Positions 52,958 through 62,490 are shown, numbered from the stretch's first letter. The stretch is 64,000 nucleotides of DNA from Streptacidiphilus jiangxiensis (GCF_900109465.1 NZ_FOAZ01000022.1:85497-149496), one strand, 5' to 3'. The notes: generated by a model from the sequence alone, not told the origin. Program-made: numbers and translations.

Positions 52958-53130
52958 CGATCCGATCGGCTGGTCGGCCGGTCGGCCGATTTCTGGCGCG
53001 GATGAGCATTCCGCTGGCGGGTGGGATCAGGGAGCATGGAACCGGAAGCGCTCTCGCGGCGTAGTCTCTGGTACGACGTCCCGCTCTGTGGCGGCTTCAA
53101 GTCGGTCTCGCAAGGAACGGACGGTCCCTC

Positions 53131-53919
53131 ATGTCAGGCTCACCCAAGCCCGTCCGCTGCCCCAGTTGCAGGCGGGAGCACGCGTACGAGCCGCCGGTCT
53201 TCCCGTGCCCGTGCGGCGCGGCCCTGAAGATCCCGCTGCTCCAGGGCGGCGTGCCGGTGCAGGTGCGGTTCCGCTCCTGGGAGGACTCCTGGCTCAGCAT
53301 GCGGTGCCCCTCCTGCGGCCGGTCCGAGCAGTGGCCGCAGCCGGAGTTCACCTGCGGCTGCGGGGCCACCGTCCGGCTCCCCGTGGACACCACCCGCCGA
53401 CCGCGCACGGTCGGCCCGGTGGGCGGCACGCCCGCGCCGGTGCAGCCGGTCCAGCCGGTGCGCCCCGTTCAGCCCGGCCCGGCGCCGGTCACGGCGAGCC
53501 GGCCCCTCCAGCCGCCGCGCGCGCTCGCGCGCAAGCCGTTCCTGCCGCACCCCGTCCGGACCTCGGACGACGCGGTGCTGGCCGCCGCGCGCTACCTGGA
53601 GTGGCTCGGCTTCGGCGAGCTGGAGGTCTCCGACTCGCAGGACCGTGAGGGCGTCTGCCTGCTGGGCCCGACGATCGTCGCCCAGGTCGACACCTGGACG
53701 GAGCCCGCCGACCTTCGGGCGGTGGAGTGCCTGTGGCTCAACACCCTTCACGGTGACGAGCTGGTCCCTGCCATGTTCACCCTCGCGGGTTATTCGCTGG
53801 AGGCCCGCAACCGGGCCGACCAACTGCTGGTGGCCCTCTTCGAGCTTGATCTGACGGGCATGCCACAGGCGGTCAACACCGCCGCACGGGAGTTGGTCCG
53901 TAACTCCTCGCGTCCATGA
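53131..53919 (+). CDS. Zinc-ribbon protein with a restriction-endonuclease-like C-terminal domain (unnamed)
   Basis: 262 residues in three parts. Residues 9-80 hold four Cys pairs (CPSC, CPCG, CPSC, CGCG) making two zinc ribbons. Residues 85-130 are a Pro/Val-Gln linker. The C-terminal 130 (DDAVLAAARYLEWLGFGELEVS, GPTIVAQVDTW, MFTLAGYSLEARNRADQLLVALFEL) resemble the Mrr/PD-(D/E)XK pattern, though the usual QVK reads QVD. It may be an inactive nuclease fold. Function unknown; the ATG follows AAGGAACGGACGG. Confidence 0.6.
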   Translation: MSGSPKPVRCPSCRREHAYEPPVFPCPCGAALKIPLLQGGVPVQVRFRSWEDSWLSMRCPSCGRSEQWPQPEFTCGCGATVRLPVDTTRRPRTVGPVGGTPAPVQPVQPVRPVQPGPAPVTASRPLQPPRALARKPFLPHPVRTSDDAVLAAARYLEWLGFGELEVSDSQDREGVCLLGPTIVAQVDTWTEPADLRAVECLWLNTLHGDELVPAMFTLAGYSLEARNRADQLLVALFELDLTGMPQAVNTAARELVRNSSRP

Positions 53920-53924
53920 TCTGG

Positions 53925-53942
53925 CGCGGGTCGCGACCCGCG
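53925..53942. promoter_or_regulatory. Perfect 18-bp palindrome between two hypothetical genes
   Basis: CGCGGGTCGCGACCCGCG, six bases after the previous stop. It could be a terminator stem without a loop or an operator for the next gene. No related copy was seen elsewhere. Confidence 0.4.
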
Positions 53943-54008
53943 TGTTGAATGACCGTCACCGAGCGCGACCAAAGGCGACCGACAGCGGCCGCAGTGAGGG
54001 GCGATGGC

Positions 54009-54791
54009 GTGTCCTTGTCCGAGCAGCAACGGTCCCGGACGTCCCAGTCGGCACAGGGTTCGCAGGCTCCGCAGGTGCCGAGGCAGCGGTCGGCGGACAC
54101 GGGACAGGTGTGGCTGCTGCGCTCCCGTGGCTGCTGGCAGGCCGCGGCCGAACTGCTCGGCGACGAGCCCGACTCCGCGGTGGAGCGTGCGGAACTGCTG
54201 ATCGAGGCGGCGTTCTTCACCGGTACCGCCTGGGACGACGCGGAGACCGCGCTGCGGGCGGCCGAGGCCGTCGTCCGGGACAACCACGAGCGCGCCGCTG
54301 CGGCCTGCGCCCGCGGCTTCCTCGCCTACGGCGCCACGGTGTTGAAGGTCCACGACCGCCTCGACGAGGCGCAGGCCGCGCTGGGCCGCGCCTCGGCGCT
54401 GCTGCCGCCGGAGGACCCGGCCCGCCCGCTGCTGGACTTCCGCCGCGGCCTGATCGCCCACGACCTCGTCGGCGACGCGAACGCCGCACGCACGGCGTAC
54501 CGGCGTGCCCACGCCGGCGCGGAGCAGCAGCAGGACGCCCACCTCCTGTCCTACACCTGGCGGCAGTTGGCCGCGATCGCCCAGGAGGACGGCAACGTCG
54601 CCGGCGCGCGCCACGGCTACGCCGAGTCCCTGCGCCTGCGCGAGGAGACGGGCTTCGCCGTCGGCCTCGCCCCCGCCCTCGCCTCCCTCGCGGACGTCTC
54701 CCCGGCCGCCGAGGCCAACCAACTCCGTGCCGAGGCCCGCCGGTTGACGAAGGCCTTCGCGGGCACCCCGGTCTGGCTGACGCTGGACTGA
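54009..54791 (+). CDS. TPR-like helical-repeat protein (hypothetical)
   Basis: About 260 residues, all helical and Ala/Arg rich, with repeat-like segments (AELLIEAAFFTGTAWDDAETALRAAEAV and RHGYAESLRLREETG) in TPR spacing. No enzyme motif or signal peptide. I chose the GTG at 54009, which has GAGGGG 7 bases upstream; an ATG at 53949 gives 20 extra residues without a ribosome site. It follows the zinc-ribbon/nuclease-like gene and may act with it. Confidence 0.55.
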   Translation: MSLSEQQRSRTSQSAQGSQAPQVPRQRSADTGQVWLLRSRGCWQAAAELLGDEPDSAVERAELLIEAAFFTGTAWDDAETALRAAEAVVRDNHERAAAACARGFLAYGATVLKVHDRLDEAQAALGRASALLPPEDPARPLLDFRRGLIAHDLVGDANAARTAYRRAHAGAEQQQDAHLLSYTWRQLAAIAQEDGNVAGARHGYAESLRLREETGFAVGLAPALASLADVSPAAEANQLRAEARRLTKAFAGTPVWLTLD

Positions 54792-54843
54792 ACCCTCCCG
54801 TCCGCTTTGACGCCCTTGCGGACCGGCCGTTAGCTTCGCACTC

Positions 54844-55305
54844 ATGTCCGATATTCCCCGACTTCCCGGACTGCGCCTGGCCGACGCGGACCAGCTCGTG
54901 CAGATCGCCCTGTCGGTCGGCGCGGAGCGCGGCTTCCCGCCGTTGGCGGTGGCCGTCGTCGACGTCACCGGCGAGGTGGTCGTCCTGCGGCGAGCCGACG
55001 GCGGTATGCCCATGACCAGCAGGATCGCGGTGGCCAAGGCCCGCACCGCGCTGCTCTCCCTCCAGCCCTCGGGCCAGATCGCGCTCCCCGGTGCGATCGT
55101 CGACGGCATCCAGCACCTCTTCGGCGGCGACTTCATCCCGTTCGCGGGTGGCGTCCTGGTCGCCGACGACGGGACGGTGCTCGGCGCGGCGGGCGCGTCC
55201 GGCGCCCACGCCCTGGAGGACGAGGAGGCGGTGCGGACGGCCGTCGAACGGTGGGCCGAGCACCGCCGTCACTCGTCCAGGTGTATCCGTCCCAATTCCA
55301 CATGA
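54844..55305 (+). CDS. GlcG/HbpS-like heme-binding family protein
   Basis: 153 residues, Haem_degrading (DUF336) fold. LAVAVVDVTGEVVVLRRADGG, then SRIAVAKARTALL and PFAGGVLVADDGTVLGAAGASG follow the family pattern. No signal peptide is present, unlike the secreted HbpS haem sensor. Role here unknown. Confidence 0.75.
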   Translation: MSDIPRLPGLRLADADQLVQIALSVGAERGFPPLAVAVVDVTGEVVVLRRADGGMPMTSRIAVAKARTALLSLQPSGQIALPGAIVDGIQHLFGGDFIPFAGGVLVADDGTVLGAAGASGAHALEDEEAVRTAVERWAEHRRHSSRCIRPNST

Positions 55306-55377
55306 TCGTCTCTGTCGCTCCGTCAGGATGGTCCCGCCTCCGGCGGCTTGCCGGGGGTGGGAGGAGACGAGGCGACG

Positions 55378-56343
55378 ATGCGAGTGAGCGACGGCACGCT
55401 GGGGTGGGTCTTGACGCTCGCCGCGCTGCTGCTGGTGGTGTCCGTGCTGCTGGTCGTGCTGCGCGCCCGCGCGGGGCGGGCGCAGACCACGGACAGCTGG
55501 GAGCGCAGCGAGGAGCGGCGCAGGAAGAAGGAGACCGTCTACGGGTCGGCCTCCTACGTGCTGCTGTTCTGCTGCGCGGCCGTCGCGGCCGCCCTCTCGT
55601 TCCACGGGCTGGTCGGCTTCGGCGTGCAGAACCTCGGGCTGAGCGGGGGTTGGCAGTACCTCGTCCCCTTCGGGCTGGACGGTGCGGCCATGTTCTGTTC
55701 CGTGCTCGCCGTGCGCGAGGCCAGCCACGGGGACGCGGCGCTCGGCTCCCGCAGCCTGGTGTGGATGTTCGCGGCCGCGTCGGCCTGGTTCAACTGGGTG
55801 CACGCGCCGCGCGGCATCGACCACAGCGGGGCGCCCCAGTTCTTCGCGGGCATGTCGCTCTCCGCCGCCATCCTCTTCGACCGCGCGCTGAAGCAGACCC
55901 GTAAGGCCGCCCTGCGCGAGCAGGGTCTCGTGCCGCGGCCGCTGCCGCAGATCCGCGTCGTACGGTGGCTGCGCGCGCCGCGCGAGACGTACGCCGCCTG
56001 GTCGTTGATGCTGCTGGAGAACGTCCGCAGCCTCGACGAGGCCGTCGACGAGGTCCGCGAGGAGCGCCGCGCGCGCACCCGGCATCGGGACGACGAGCGC
56101 CCGCAGCTCCACGCGCTCGGCGGCGGCCGTCGCCTGCCGCAGCTGCCCCGCTCGGGCGGCGGCTCGGGCCGGGACGAGGTGAGCTCCGGGGAGCCCGCCA
56201 TAAGGCCCGAGGCGGCGGTCTCCGAGCGGGTCTTCGACCTGACGGCCGAGGACGACACGGTCAGCATGCCGGCCGTCCCCCGTGCCAGCGCCTGGGACTC
56301 CCTGGAGCAGAAGCTCAAGGACCTGGAGAAGCTCTACGGCTGA
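55378..56343 (+). CDS. DUF2637 membrane protein
   Basis: 321 residues. Membrane helices near residues 10-30, 60-80, 95-115 and 125-145 are followed by a cytoplasmic C-terminal tail of about 120 residues, rich in Arg and Asp/Glu, ending in a short coiled coil (DSLEQKLKDLEKLYG). WVHAPRGIDHSGAPQFFAGMSLSAAILFDRA is typical of DUF2637. Such proteins occur on chromosomes and integrative elements of Streptomyces; no transfer genes are near. The ATG at 55378 follows GGAGGAG. The stop overlaps the next convergent gene by 10 bp. Confidence 0.75.
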   Translation: MRVSDGTLGWVLTLAALLLVVSVLLVVLRARAGRAQTTDSWERSEERRRKKETVYGSASYVLLFCCAAVAAALSFHGLVGFGVQNLGLSGGWQYLVPFGLDGAAMFCSVLAVREASHGDAALGSRSLVWMFAAASAWFNWVHAPRGIDHSGAPQFFAGMSLSAAILFDRALKQTRKAALREQGLVPRPLPQIRVVRWLRAPRETYAAWSLMLLENVRSLDEAVDEVREERRARTRHRDDERPQLHALGGGRRLPQLPRSGGGSGRDEVSSGEPAIRPEAAVSERVFDLTAEDDTVSMPAVPRASAWDSLEQKLKDLEKLYG

Positions 56344-58037
56344 GGCGCGTCCACGGCTGCGGCGGCGAACTCCTTGCGGTACTCCTCCATGATCGCGTAG
56401 AGGTGGTGGCCGATCTTGAGGTAGTCCAGGTCGTCGAGATTGGCCAGGGAGATGCGCACCGACCACTCGGGCCCTTCGAACCCGCCTCCGTTGAGCAGCA
56501 CGATGGAGGACTGCGCGAGTCGGAAGAGCACGTCGGTCGGCTCGTAGGCGGCCTTGAGGTACGCGGCGAACTCCGGTGAGTCGAAGACCTCCGCCTCGGC
56601 GAGGAGGTCGAGCTCGACGTAGTACGCGGCCCGGCCCCGGTCGTCGCTGATGTGGGTGTTGCCCAGCCCCTCCAGCAGCAGGTCCAGACGGCGGTGGACG
56701 ACGTCGCGCACCAGCTGCCGGTAACGCCTCCCCTCGTCCAGCAGGTCGAAGAGGGCGAACATGACCATCTGCGTCTGCTGCGGGGTCGACAGCCCGGCCG
56801 TGTGGTTGAGCGCGACCTGCCGGGAGTCGGCGACGAGCCGGTCGATGAACCTGATCTTCTCCGGCTCCAGACTGAGACTGCGGTAGCGCTTGTTCAGCCG
56901 CTTCCTCTCGGCGGCCGGCAGGGCGGCGATCTTGTCGTCGAAGACGTTGTCCCGGCCGACGGCGATGACGCCGAGGCGCCAGCCGGTGCAGCCGTAGTGC
57001 TTGGAGAAGGAGTAGACCAGCGCGGTGTTGCGCGGGCACAGCTCGGCGACGGAGCGGAAGCCCGGGACGAACGTGCCGTAGACGTCGTCGGTGACGATGA
57101 CCAGCCCCGGGTTGGCGGTCCTGACGATCCTCGCGATGCGTTCCCGGACCCGGTCCGACATGGCCATGGACGGCGGGTTGGACGGGTTGACGACCATCAG
57201 CGCCTTGACCTCGGGATCGGCGAGCCTGTCCACCTCCTCGTCGGCGTAGCGCCACATGTGGACGCCGTCCTCGGTCATCATCGCGGCCCGCACGTGGACG
57301 ACCTTGAAGGCGTAGCGCTCCAGCTCGGGGATCTCCAGATAGGGCGTGAAGATCGGCGTCATGATGGCGATCGTGTCGCCGCGGCGCAGGATGCCGTTGG
57401 TGACGAGCGTGTCGAAGAGGTAGCACATCGCGGCGGTGCCGCCCTCGGTCGGGAAGACGTCGACCTCGTCGACGTCGATCCCGCCGCCGTACATCTCCTC
57501 GCCCAGATAGGCGCGCAGCACCCGCTCGCAGTGGTGCAACACCCGGTCCGGCACGGGGTAGTTGTCGCCGAGATAGCCGTCGACGAGCTCGTGCAGCCAC
57601 GCGTCCGCCTCGAAGCCGAGTCGGTCGGTGCCGTAGTCGACGCAGTCGCGCAGCATCCGCACACCCGTCAGGCCCGGATTGGCCTCGCAGAACCGCTCGA
57701 AGCGCACGGCGACGCCCTCCTTGGCGGGCATGCCGCCGAGGTCGTCCATGCTCCACACACGCCGGGACTCCGCCAGGGCGAAGTGCCCCAGCGCCAGGAA
57801 CGCCTCCCGGGGGCCGAGCGCGTTCCAGTTCGGGTTCCCGCGCCCGGCGTTGAGCATCTGCGCGGCCGACCTGCGAGCCGGCTCCGCGGCCATCGCGATC
57901 AGCTGGTCCTTCAGCTCGAAGGGGCTCAGCGCGGACAGCCGCCTGATCTCCTCCCGGCTCGCCCGCACCCGGGCGGCTTCCTCGGCGGACCTGGTCGGCA
58001 CATCCTTCATCGGCAGAGCCTTCGGTGCGGAGGTCAT
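56334..58037 (-). CDS. aspD: Bifunctional aspartate transaminase/aspartate 4-decarboxylase
   Basis: 567 residues, fold-type I PLP enzyme with the long N-terminal arm of aspartate 4-decarboxylases (FELKDQLIAMA, LNAGRGNPNWNAL). The PLP lysine lies in SFSKHYGCTGWRLG, the nucleotide-binding Asp-Tyr in VTDDVYGTF, and the end SVRISLANLDDLDYLKIG is also of the family. It converts aspartate to alanine and CO2. GAGAGG lies 8 bases before the ATG. No AspT antiporter gene is next to it. Confidence 0.9.
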   Translation of the reverse strand: MTSAPKALPMKDVPTRSAEEAARVRASREEIRRLSALSPFELKDQLIAMAAEPARRSAAQMLNAGRGNPNWNALGPREAFLALGHFALAESRRVWSMDDLGGMPAKEGVAVRFERFCEANPGLTGVRMLRDCVDYGTDRLGFEADAWLHELVDGYLGDNYPVPDRVLHHCERVLRAYLGEEMYGGGIDVDEVDVFPTEGGTAAMCYLFDTLVTNGILRRGDTIAIMTPIFTPYLEIPELERYAFKVVHVRAAMMTEDGVHMWRYADEEVDRLADPEVKALMVVNPSNPPSMAMSDRVRERIARIVRTANPGLVIVTDDVYGTFVPGFRSVAELCPRNTALVYSFSKHYGCTGWRLGVIAVGRDNVFDDKIAALPAAERKRLNKRYRSLSLEPEKIRFIDRLVADSRQVALNHTAGLSTPQQTQMVMFALFDLLDEGRRYRQLVRDVVHRRLDLLLEGLGNTHISDDRGRAAYYVELDLLAEAEVFDSPEFAAYLKAAYEPTDVLFRLAQSSIVLLNGGGFEGPEWSVRISLANLDDLDYLKIGHHLYAIMEEYRKEFAAAAVDAPQP

Positions 58038-58180
58038 CGTGGCGCCTCTCCCGGGCGTGGCGACGTCGGCGGGCGCGGCGCCCGCACCGGCCTGTCGGCG
58101 CCGGCGCCCATCCTCCGCCAGCCTGCCCCGCGCCGGGGCGCGCGGCATGCGTTGATCGGCCGATCAGGGGGTCCGGCCCG

Positions 58181-58474
58181 TCAGGGAGCGGGAGCCGCCA
58201 CCAGCAGCGCGAGGGCCGCCGCGAGGGAACCGTGGGCGAGCAGGGAGGCAAGCCAGCCGCGCGCCCGGCCCAGGCCGTGCCGGGCGACCCGCCACCAGGT
58301 CGCGGCAATGGCGACGGCCGCCAGCACGACCAGGCCCCACGACCACGGGTGGACGGCGGGGTGGCCCTCCGCGGCGACGAAGAGGAACGCCGCGAGGACG
58401 GCGCACAGCGCGCCTGCGGTCCAGTCCAGCTCGTTGATCTCGGCGGGCGGGTTGCTGCTGCTTCGGGGTGGCAC
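58181..58474 (-). CDS. Small membrane protein (hypothetical)
   Basis: 97 residues with three predicted membrane helices (about 20-35, 43-60 and 73-93). The GTG at 58474 has GAGGAG about 6 bases upstream. No known motif. It lies 143 bp upstream of the decarboxylase gene on the same strand and may be in its operon. Confidence 0.6.
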   Translation of the reverse strand: MPPRSSSNPPAEINELDWTAGALCAVLAAFLFVAAEGHPAVHPWSWGLVVLAAVAIAATWWRVARHGLGRARGWLASLLAHGSLAAALALLVAAPAP

Positions 58475-58621
58475 CGTGTCTCCTCTGTTCGGTCCACCTG
58501 CACCCTCGCACCCCGCGCCGCGTGCCGGCGGGGCCGATCGTCCCGTCACGGGAGGACCATCGCCCCGCGACGGCGGCCTCGGCCCTTGCCGTTCAAGATC
58601 TTTTTGCCGAGAATGGCGCTC

Positions 58622-58801
58622 ATGTCCCTCGAAATGCGTGCACTCTGCGAGCGGTGCGAGACCACGACCCTGCCCCACGACGCGGTGGCCTACATCTGCT
58701 CCCACGAGTGCACCTTCTGTCCGGCCTGCACCGAGACCATGGCCCAGGTCTGCCCCAACTGCGGCGGCGAGCTCGTCCTGCGGCCTCGCCGTCAGCGGTA
58801 G
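58622..58801 (+). CDS. DUF1272 zinc-ribbon protein
   Basis: 59 residues. MSLEMRALCERC, CSHECTFCPACTETMAQVCPNCGGELV hold four Cys pairs in the order seen in DUF1272. The alternative ATG three codons before (58613) is possible, but family members begin near MALEMR. Function unknown; likely binds zinc. Confidence 0.82.
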   Translation: MSLEMRALCERCETTTLPHDAVAYICSHECTFCPACTETMAQVCPNCGGELVLRPRRQR

Positions 58802-58894
58802 ATCCCGTCGCGCGCGGCGCCGTCCAGGACCCCCGCGGCGACGGCCAGGGCTGCCCCACACAGCAGCGCGAACAGACGGACAGCGCCGCCCCGG

Positions 58895-61165
58895 TCAGGT
58901 CGGCGAGGGCTCGGGCCTCTCGGGGACGTCGTCCGGCGTCTCCGAGACCAGCTCGAACCACATGCGCTTACCCGTGCCGTTCGGCTCGACGCCCCAGGCG
59001 TCGCTCAGGGCCTCGACCAGCATGAGTCCGCGGCCGGAGGAGGCCTGCTCGCCGGGCGTGCGGCGCTTGGGCCACTGGTCGGAGTCGTCCACGACCTCGA
59101 TCCGCAGGCGGGCCTGGCCGGTCTCCGCGTCGCGGGTGAGGCGGGCGGTCAGCATGGCGTCGCGATCGGTGTGGACGAGGGCGTTGGTGACCAGCTCCGA
59201 GGCCAACAGTTCGACGGTGTCGGAGAGTTCGCCGACGCCCCAGCGCCGCACCGCGTCCCGCAGTTCCGCGCGGACCTCGGCGATCCGGGCCAGGTCGGCC
59301 TGGCCGATCCGGCGACGCAGTTGCTCGCGCGGACGGGAGGCGGCCAGGCCCTCCCAGCGGAGCAGCAGCAGGGCCACGTCGTCGTCGCGCTCGGCGCTGT
59401 CCGCCGCGACGCGGGCGATCCGGTCGGCGAGCCCGGAGAGGTCGGCGTCCCGACCGCCGGCGACGACGCGGCGCAGCCGCTCCATGCCCTCGTCGAGGTC
59501 GATCCGGCGGGTCTCGACCAGCCCGTCGGTGCACAGCAGCAGCGCGTCGCCCGGATCGAGGGTGAACCGGCTGACCATGTAGCCCTGTTCCGGGTCGACA
59601 CCGAGCGGCAGTCCGCCGTCGACGTGCTGGACGGCGGTGCTGCCGTCCGCGCGGCGGATCAGCGGGTTGAGGTGTCCGGCGCGCACCGCGTAGACGGCGC
59701 CGTAGTCCACGTTGACCTCGGCGTACAGGCAGGTCGCGAAGTGGCCGGTGTCCAGGTCGGCGAGGAAGCGTGAGGCGCGGGTCATCACGGCGGCCGGCGG
59801 GTGGCCCTCGGCGGCGTAGGCGCGCAGGGCGATCCGCAACTGGCCCATGACGCCTGCGGCGTGCACGTCGTGACCCTGGACGTCGCCGATGACGACGCCG
59901 ACGTGGCCGCTGGGCAGCGGAACGACGTCGTACCAGTCGCCGCCGATCTGCAGGCCGGTACCGGCGGGCAGGTAGCGGGCGGCGGCCTCGAAACCGGGGA
60001 CGGGCGGGACGCGGCGCGGCAGCAGCACCCGCTGCAGACCGGCGGCGAGTTCGTGCTCGGCGTCGTGCAGGCGGGCGCGGGCCAGCGACTGGCCGACCAG
60101 GCCGCCGAGCGTGCTGAGCAGGGTCCGCTCCTCGTAGTCGAGGGTGCGGTTCTCGTCGAAGCTGACGAGGCAGACGCCGAGCGGTCGCCCGCTGGCGACC
60201 AACGGCAGGAAGGCCCAGGCGTGGCGCGGGTGGCCGTTGACCGGCGGCCAGGCCACCGGGAACCGCTGCCGGTACTCCTGCCGGCTGGCCAGGAAGACGG
60301 GCGTGCGGGTGCGCAGCGCGAGCGCGGCCGGGTGGTCGGCGTCCAGCGGCACGTGGTCGTGGGGCGGGCGGGACTCCCCGTCGTAGCCGGAGGCGGCCAG
60401 GATCTGGATGCGGCCGCTCTCCAGCACGGCCAGCACCAGTCCGTCCGGCGGGATGCCGGGCAGCGGCAGCTCGGTGAAGACGCGGGCCACGTCGGCGGTG
60501 GTGACCGCTTCGGAGAGGGCCTTGGCGGCCTCCCGGATGAAGAGCGTGCGCTCCTCGCGGACGGTCGCGGCGTGGTCGGCGCGGCGGCGCTTGAGCAGCT
60601 CGACGGTCGCGTCCCAGACGAAGCCGACCATGCGGGTCGGCCGGCCCTGCTCGTCGGCGAGCACCCGGCCACGGAAGCGGACGGCGTGCAGCTCGCCGCT
60701 GGGGAAGACGGTGCGGTAGTAGGCGCCGCACTGGCCGAGCTCGGTGATGGCCCGCTCGACGCGGCGCTTGACCACCGGCGCGTCCTCGGGGTGCAGCAGC
60801 GCCAGGAACTCGTCGGAGGTGATGGACGCCTGCGGCACGCCGCCCCCGGGCAGGGTGGCCGTCAGCGTCACGGGCGCGCCCGCGCCGACCGACGGGAGCG
60901 TGACCGGCACGGAGGGCGCCGCGGAAGACGTCTGGGGCGCGCTGCAGACCGGCAGGCTCTCGCTCGCGCGCAGGCCTCGCCCTTCCAGGCCCAGGATCGC
61001 GAGCGCCCGCTCGTCGCAGACGATGCGGTCGGCCCGGATGTCCCAGTGCCAGGAACCGATGCCGTTCGCCGCCATCGCCGGCTCCAGCCAGTCCGGTGCC
61101 TGGCTCTGCTGCGGCGGGCGGTGCGCGGGTTGCGGGAGCCGCGGCGGCTGCGGCCTTGGCGCCAT
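58895..61165 (-). CDS. PAS-GAF-SpoIIE phosphatase with C-terminal HATPase (anti-sigma-type) domain
   Basis: 756 residues. Residues 25-55 and 110-190 look like a PAS fold (GIGSWHWDIRADRIVCDERAL, HPEDAPVVKRRVE, GRPTRMVGFVWDAT). A GAF region follows to about 370. The PP2C/SpoIIE domain spans 385-590, with GGDWYDVVPLPSGHVGVVIGDVQGHD and LLLCTDGLVETR. The C-terminal HATPase (600-745; ELVTNALVHTDRDAM, SSGRGLMLVEALSDAWG) is of the anti-sigma-factor type. Streptomyces has many of these; they switch anti-anti-sigma factors. Target unknown. AGGAGAACG precedes the ATG. Confidence 0.92.
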   Translation of the reverse strand: MAPRPQPPRLPQPAHRPPQQSQAPDWLEPAMAANGIGSWHWDIRADRIVCDERALAILGLEGRGLRASESLPVCSAPQTSSAAPSVPVTLPSVGAGAPVTLTATLPGGGVPQASITSDEFLALLHPEDAPVVKRRVERAITELGQCGAYYRTVFPSGELHAVRFRGRVLADEQGRPTRMVGFVWDATVELLKRRRADHAATVREERTLFIREAAKALSEAVTTADVARVFTELPLPGIPPDGLVLAVLESGRIQILAASGYDGESRPPHDHVPLDADHPAALALRTRTPVFLASRQEYRQRFPVAWPPVNGHPRHAWAFLPLVASGRPLGVCLVSFDENRTLDYEERTLLSTLGGLVGQSLARARLHDAEHELAAGLQRVLLPRRVPPVPGFEAAARYLPAGTGLQIGGDWYDVVPLPSGHVGVVIGDVQGHDVHAAGVMGQLRIALRAYAAEGHPPAAVMTRASRFLADLDTGHFATCLYAEVNVDYGAVYAVRAGHLNPLIRRADGSTAVQHVDGGLPLGVDPEQGYMVSRFTLDPGDALLLCTDGLVETRRIDLDEGMERLRRVVAGGRDADLSGLADRIARVAADSAERDDDVALLLLRWEGLAASRPREQLRRRIGQADLARIAEVRAELRDAVRRWGVGELSDTVELLASELVTNALVHTDRDAMLTARLTRDAETGQARLRIEVVDDSDQWPKRRTPGEQASSGRGLMLVEALSDAWGVEPNGTGKRMWFELVSETPDDVPERPEPSPT

Positions 61166-61455
61166 CGTTCTCCTGCCCTGCACGGGGCCGCGCCCGGTGT
61201 GCGCGGCTGTTGCTCTCCCATTGTCCCAGCTCGGAGCGGGAACGGTGGATCTTGGGGTGTATATCCGGACTTCATCCTGTCCGATGAACCGCCCCGCGGC
61301 AATGGCGGAGCGCCCCCCGATCCGACAGCACACCGCACCCGGGTGGTCACCGGAACATCTCTCCCCGATCACGGAACCATCACGAGCCCTGGAACGTCGG
61401 GGAATTCTGAGGCGCCCCGGTGGCGCCTGGTCCACCTACGGAGGGGAACGAAAAC

Positions 61456-62457
61456 GTGAAGGTCCTGATCACCGGCGGAGCGGGTTTCATCGGCAGCACG
61501 GTCGCCTCGGCCTGCCTGGACGCCGGAATCACGCCCGTGCTGCTCGACAACCTGGTGACCGGACGCGCGGAGTTCACCGAAGGACGCGAGTTCTACGAGG
61601 GCGACATCGCCGACGGCGAGTTGATCGATCGGATCTTCGAGGACCATCCCGAGATCAGTGCGACGATCCACTGCGCCGCACTGATCGTCGTCCCCGAGTC
61701 CGTGGCCGAGCCGCTGCGCTACTATCGCGTCAACGTCGCCAAGACGATCGCGCTGACCGAGCACCTGCTGCGCAACGGTTGCGACCGGCTGCTCTTCAGC
61801 TCCTCCGCCTCGATCTACACCGCCGGCGAGGACTTCTCCGTCGACGAGGCCTCCGCGCTCGACCCGCTCTCCCCCTACGCCCGCACCAAGATGCTCACCG
61901 AGCTGGTCTTCAAGGACACCGCCCAGGCCACCCCGCTGCGGGTGCTCTCGCTCCGCTACTTCAACCCCGTCGGCGCCGATCCGACGCTGCGCACCGGCCT
62001 GCAGGTGGCACTGCCCTCGCACGCCCTCGGCAAGCTGATCCAGGCGCGGGCCAACGGCCTGCCGTTCCTGGTCACCGGAACCGACTGGCCGACCCGTGAC
62101 GGCAGCGGCATCCGCGACTACGTACACGTCTGGGACCTCGCCAGGGCCCACGTCGCGGCCGTGCAGCGGTTCGACGAGGTGCTGCCGCTGGACGGCCCCG
62201 GCTGCTACGAGGTGATCAACCTGGGCACCGGGCGCGGCACCACCGTGCGCGAGCTGATCCGCGCCTTCGAGAACGTGACCGGCGAACGGCAGCCGACCGA
62301 GGAGGCGCCCCGCCGCCCCGGCGACAACGCGGGCGCGTTCACCCGCACCGAGAAGGCGGAGCGGCTGCTGGACTGGCGCGCCGAGCTCTCATTGGAGCAG
62401 GGCATCGCCGACACGCTGGCCTGGTTCGACCGCCGCGAGGCGGTGCTCGGGCTGTAG
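61456..62457 (+). CDS. galE: UDP-glucose 4-epimerase-type SDR
   Basis: 333 residues, extended SDR. The NAD loop is LITGGAGFIGSTVA; SSSASIYTAGEDF holds the catalytic Ser and YARTKMLTE the Tyr-Lys pair. RYFNPVGADP and IRDYVHVWDLARAHVAA are standard GalE features. It would interconvert UDP-glucose and UDP-galactose or their N-acetyl forms. The GTG follows GGAGGGG. A strong hairpin follows the gene. Confidence 0.88.
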   Translation: MKVLITGGAGFIGSTVASACLDAGITPVLLDNLVTGRAEFTEGREFYEGDIADGELIDRIFEDHPEISATIHCAALIVVPESVAEPLRYYRVNVAKTIALTEHLLRNGCDRLLFSSSASIYTAGEDFSVDEASALDPLSPYARTKMLTELVFKDTAQATPLRVLSLRYFNPVGADPTLRTGLQVALPSHALGKLIQARANGLPFLVTGTDWPTRDGSGIRDYVHVWDLARAHVAAVQRFDEVLPLDGPGCYEVINLGTGRGTTVRELIRAFENVTGERQPTEEAPRRPGDNAGAFTRTEKAERLLDWRAELSLEQGIADTLAWFDRREAVLGL

Positions 62458-62490
62458 CGCGCTGCTGGGAGCCTGCCGCGGCAGGCCTTC

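Noticed and set aside
55378..56343. DUF2637 protein taken as a trace of an integrative element
   Set aside because: No integrase, replication or transfer genes, no tRNA or attachment repeats nearby; DUF2637 proteins are also usual chromosomal proteins in Streptomyces.
54217..58503. 1428-codon frame on the minus strand across 54-58 kb
   Set aside because: Its translation is Arg/Gly/Ala-rich without motifs and overlaps several clear genes in other frames.
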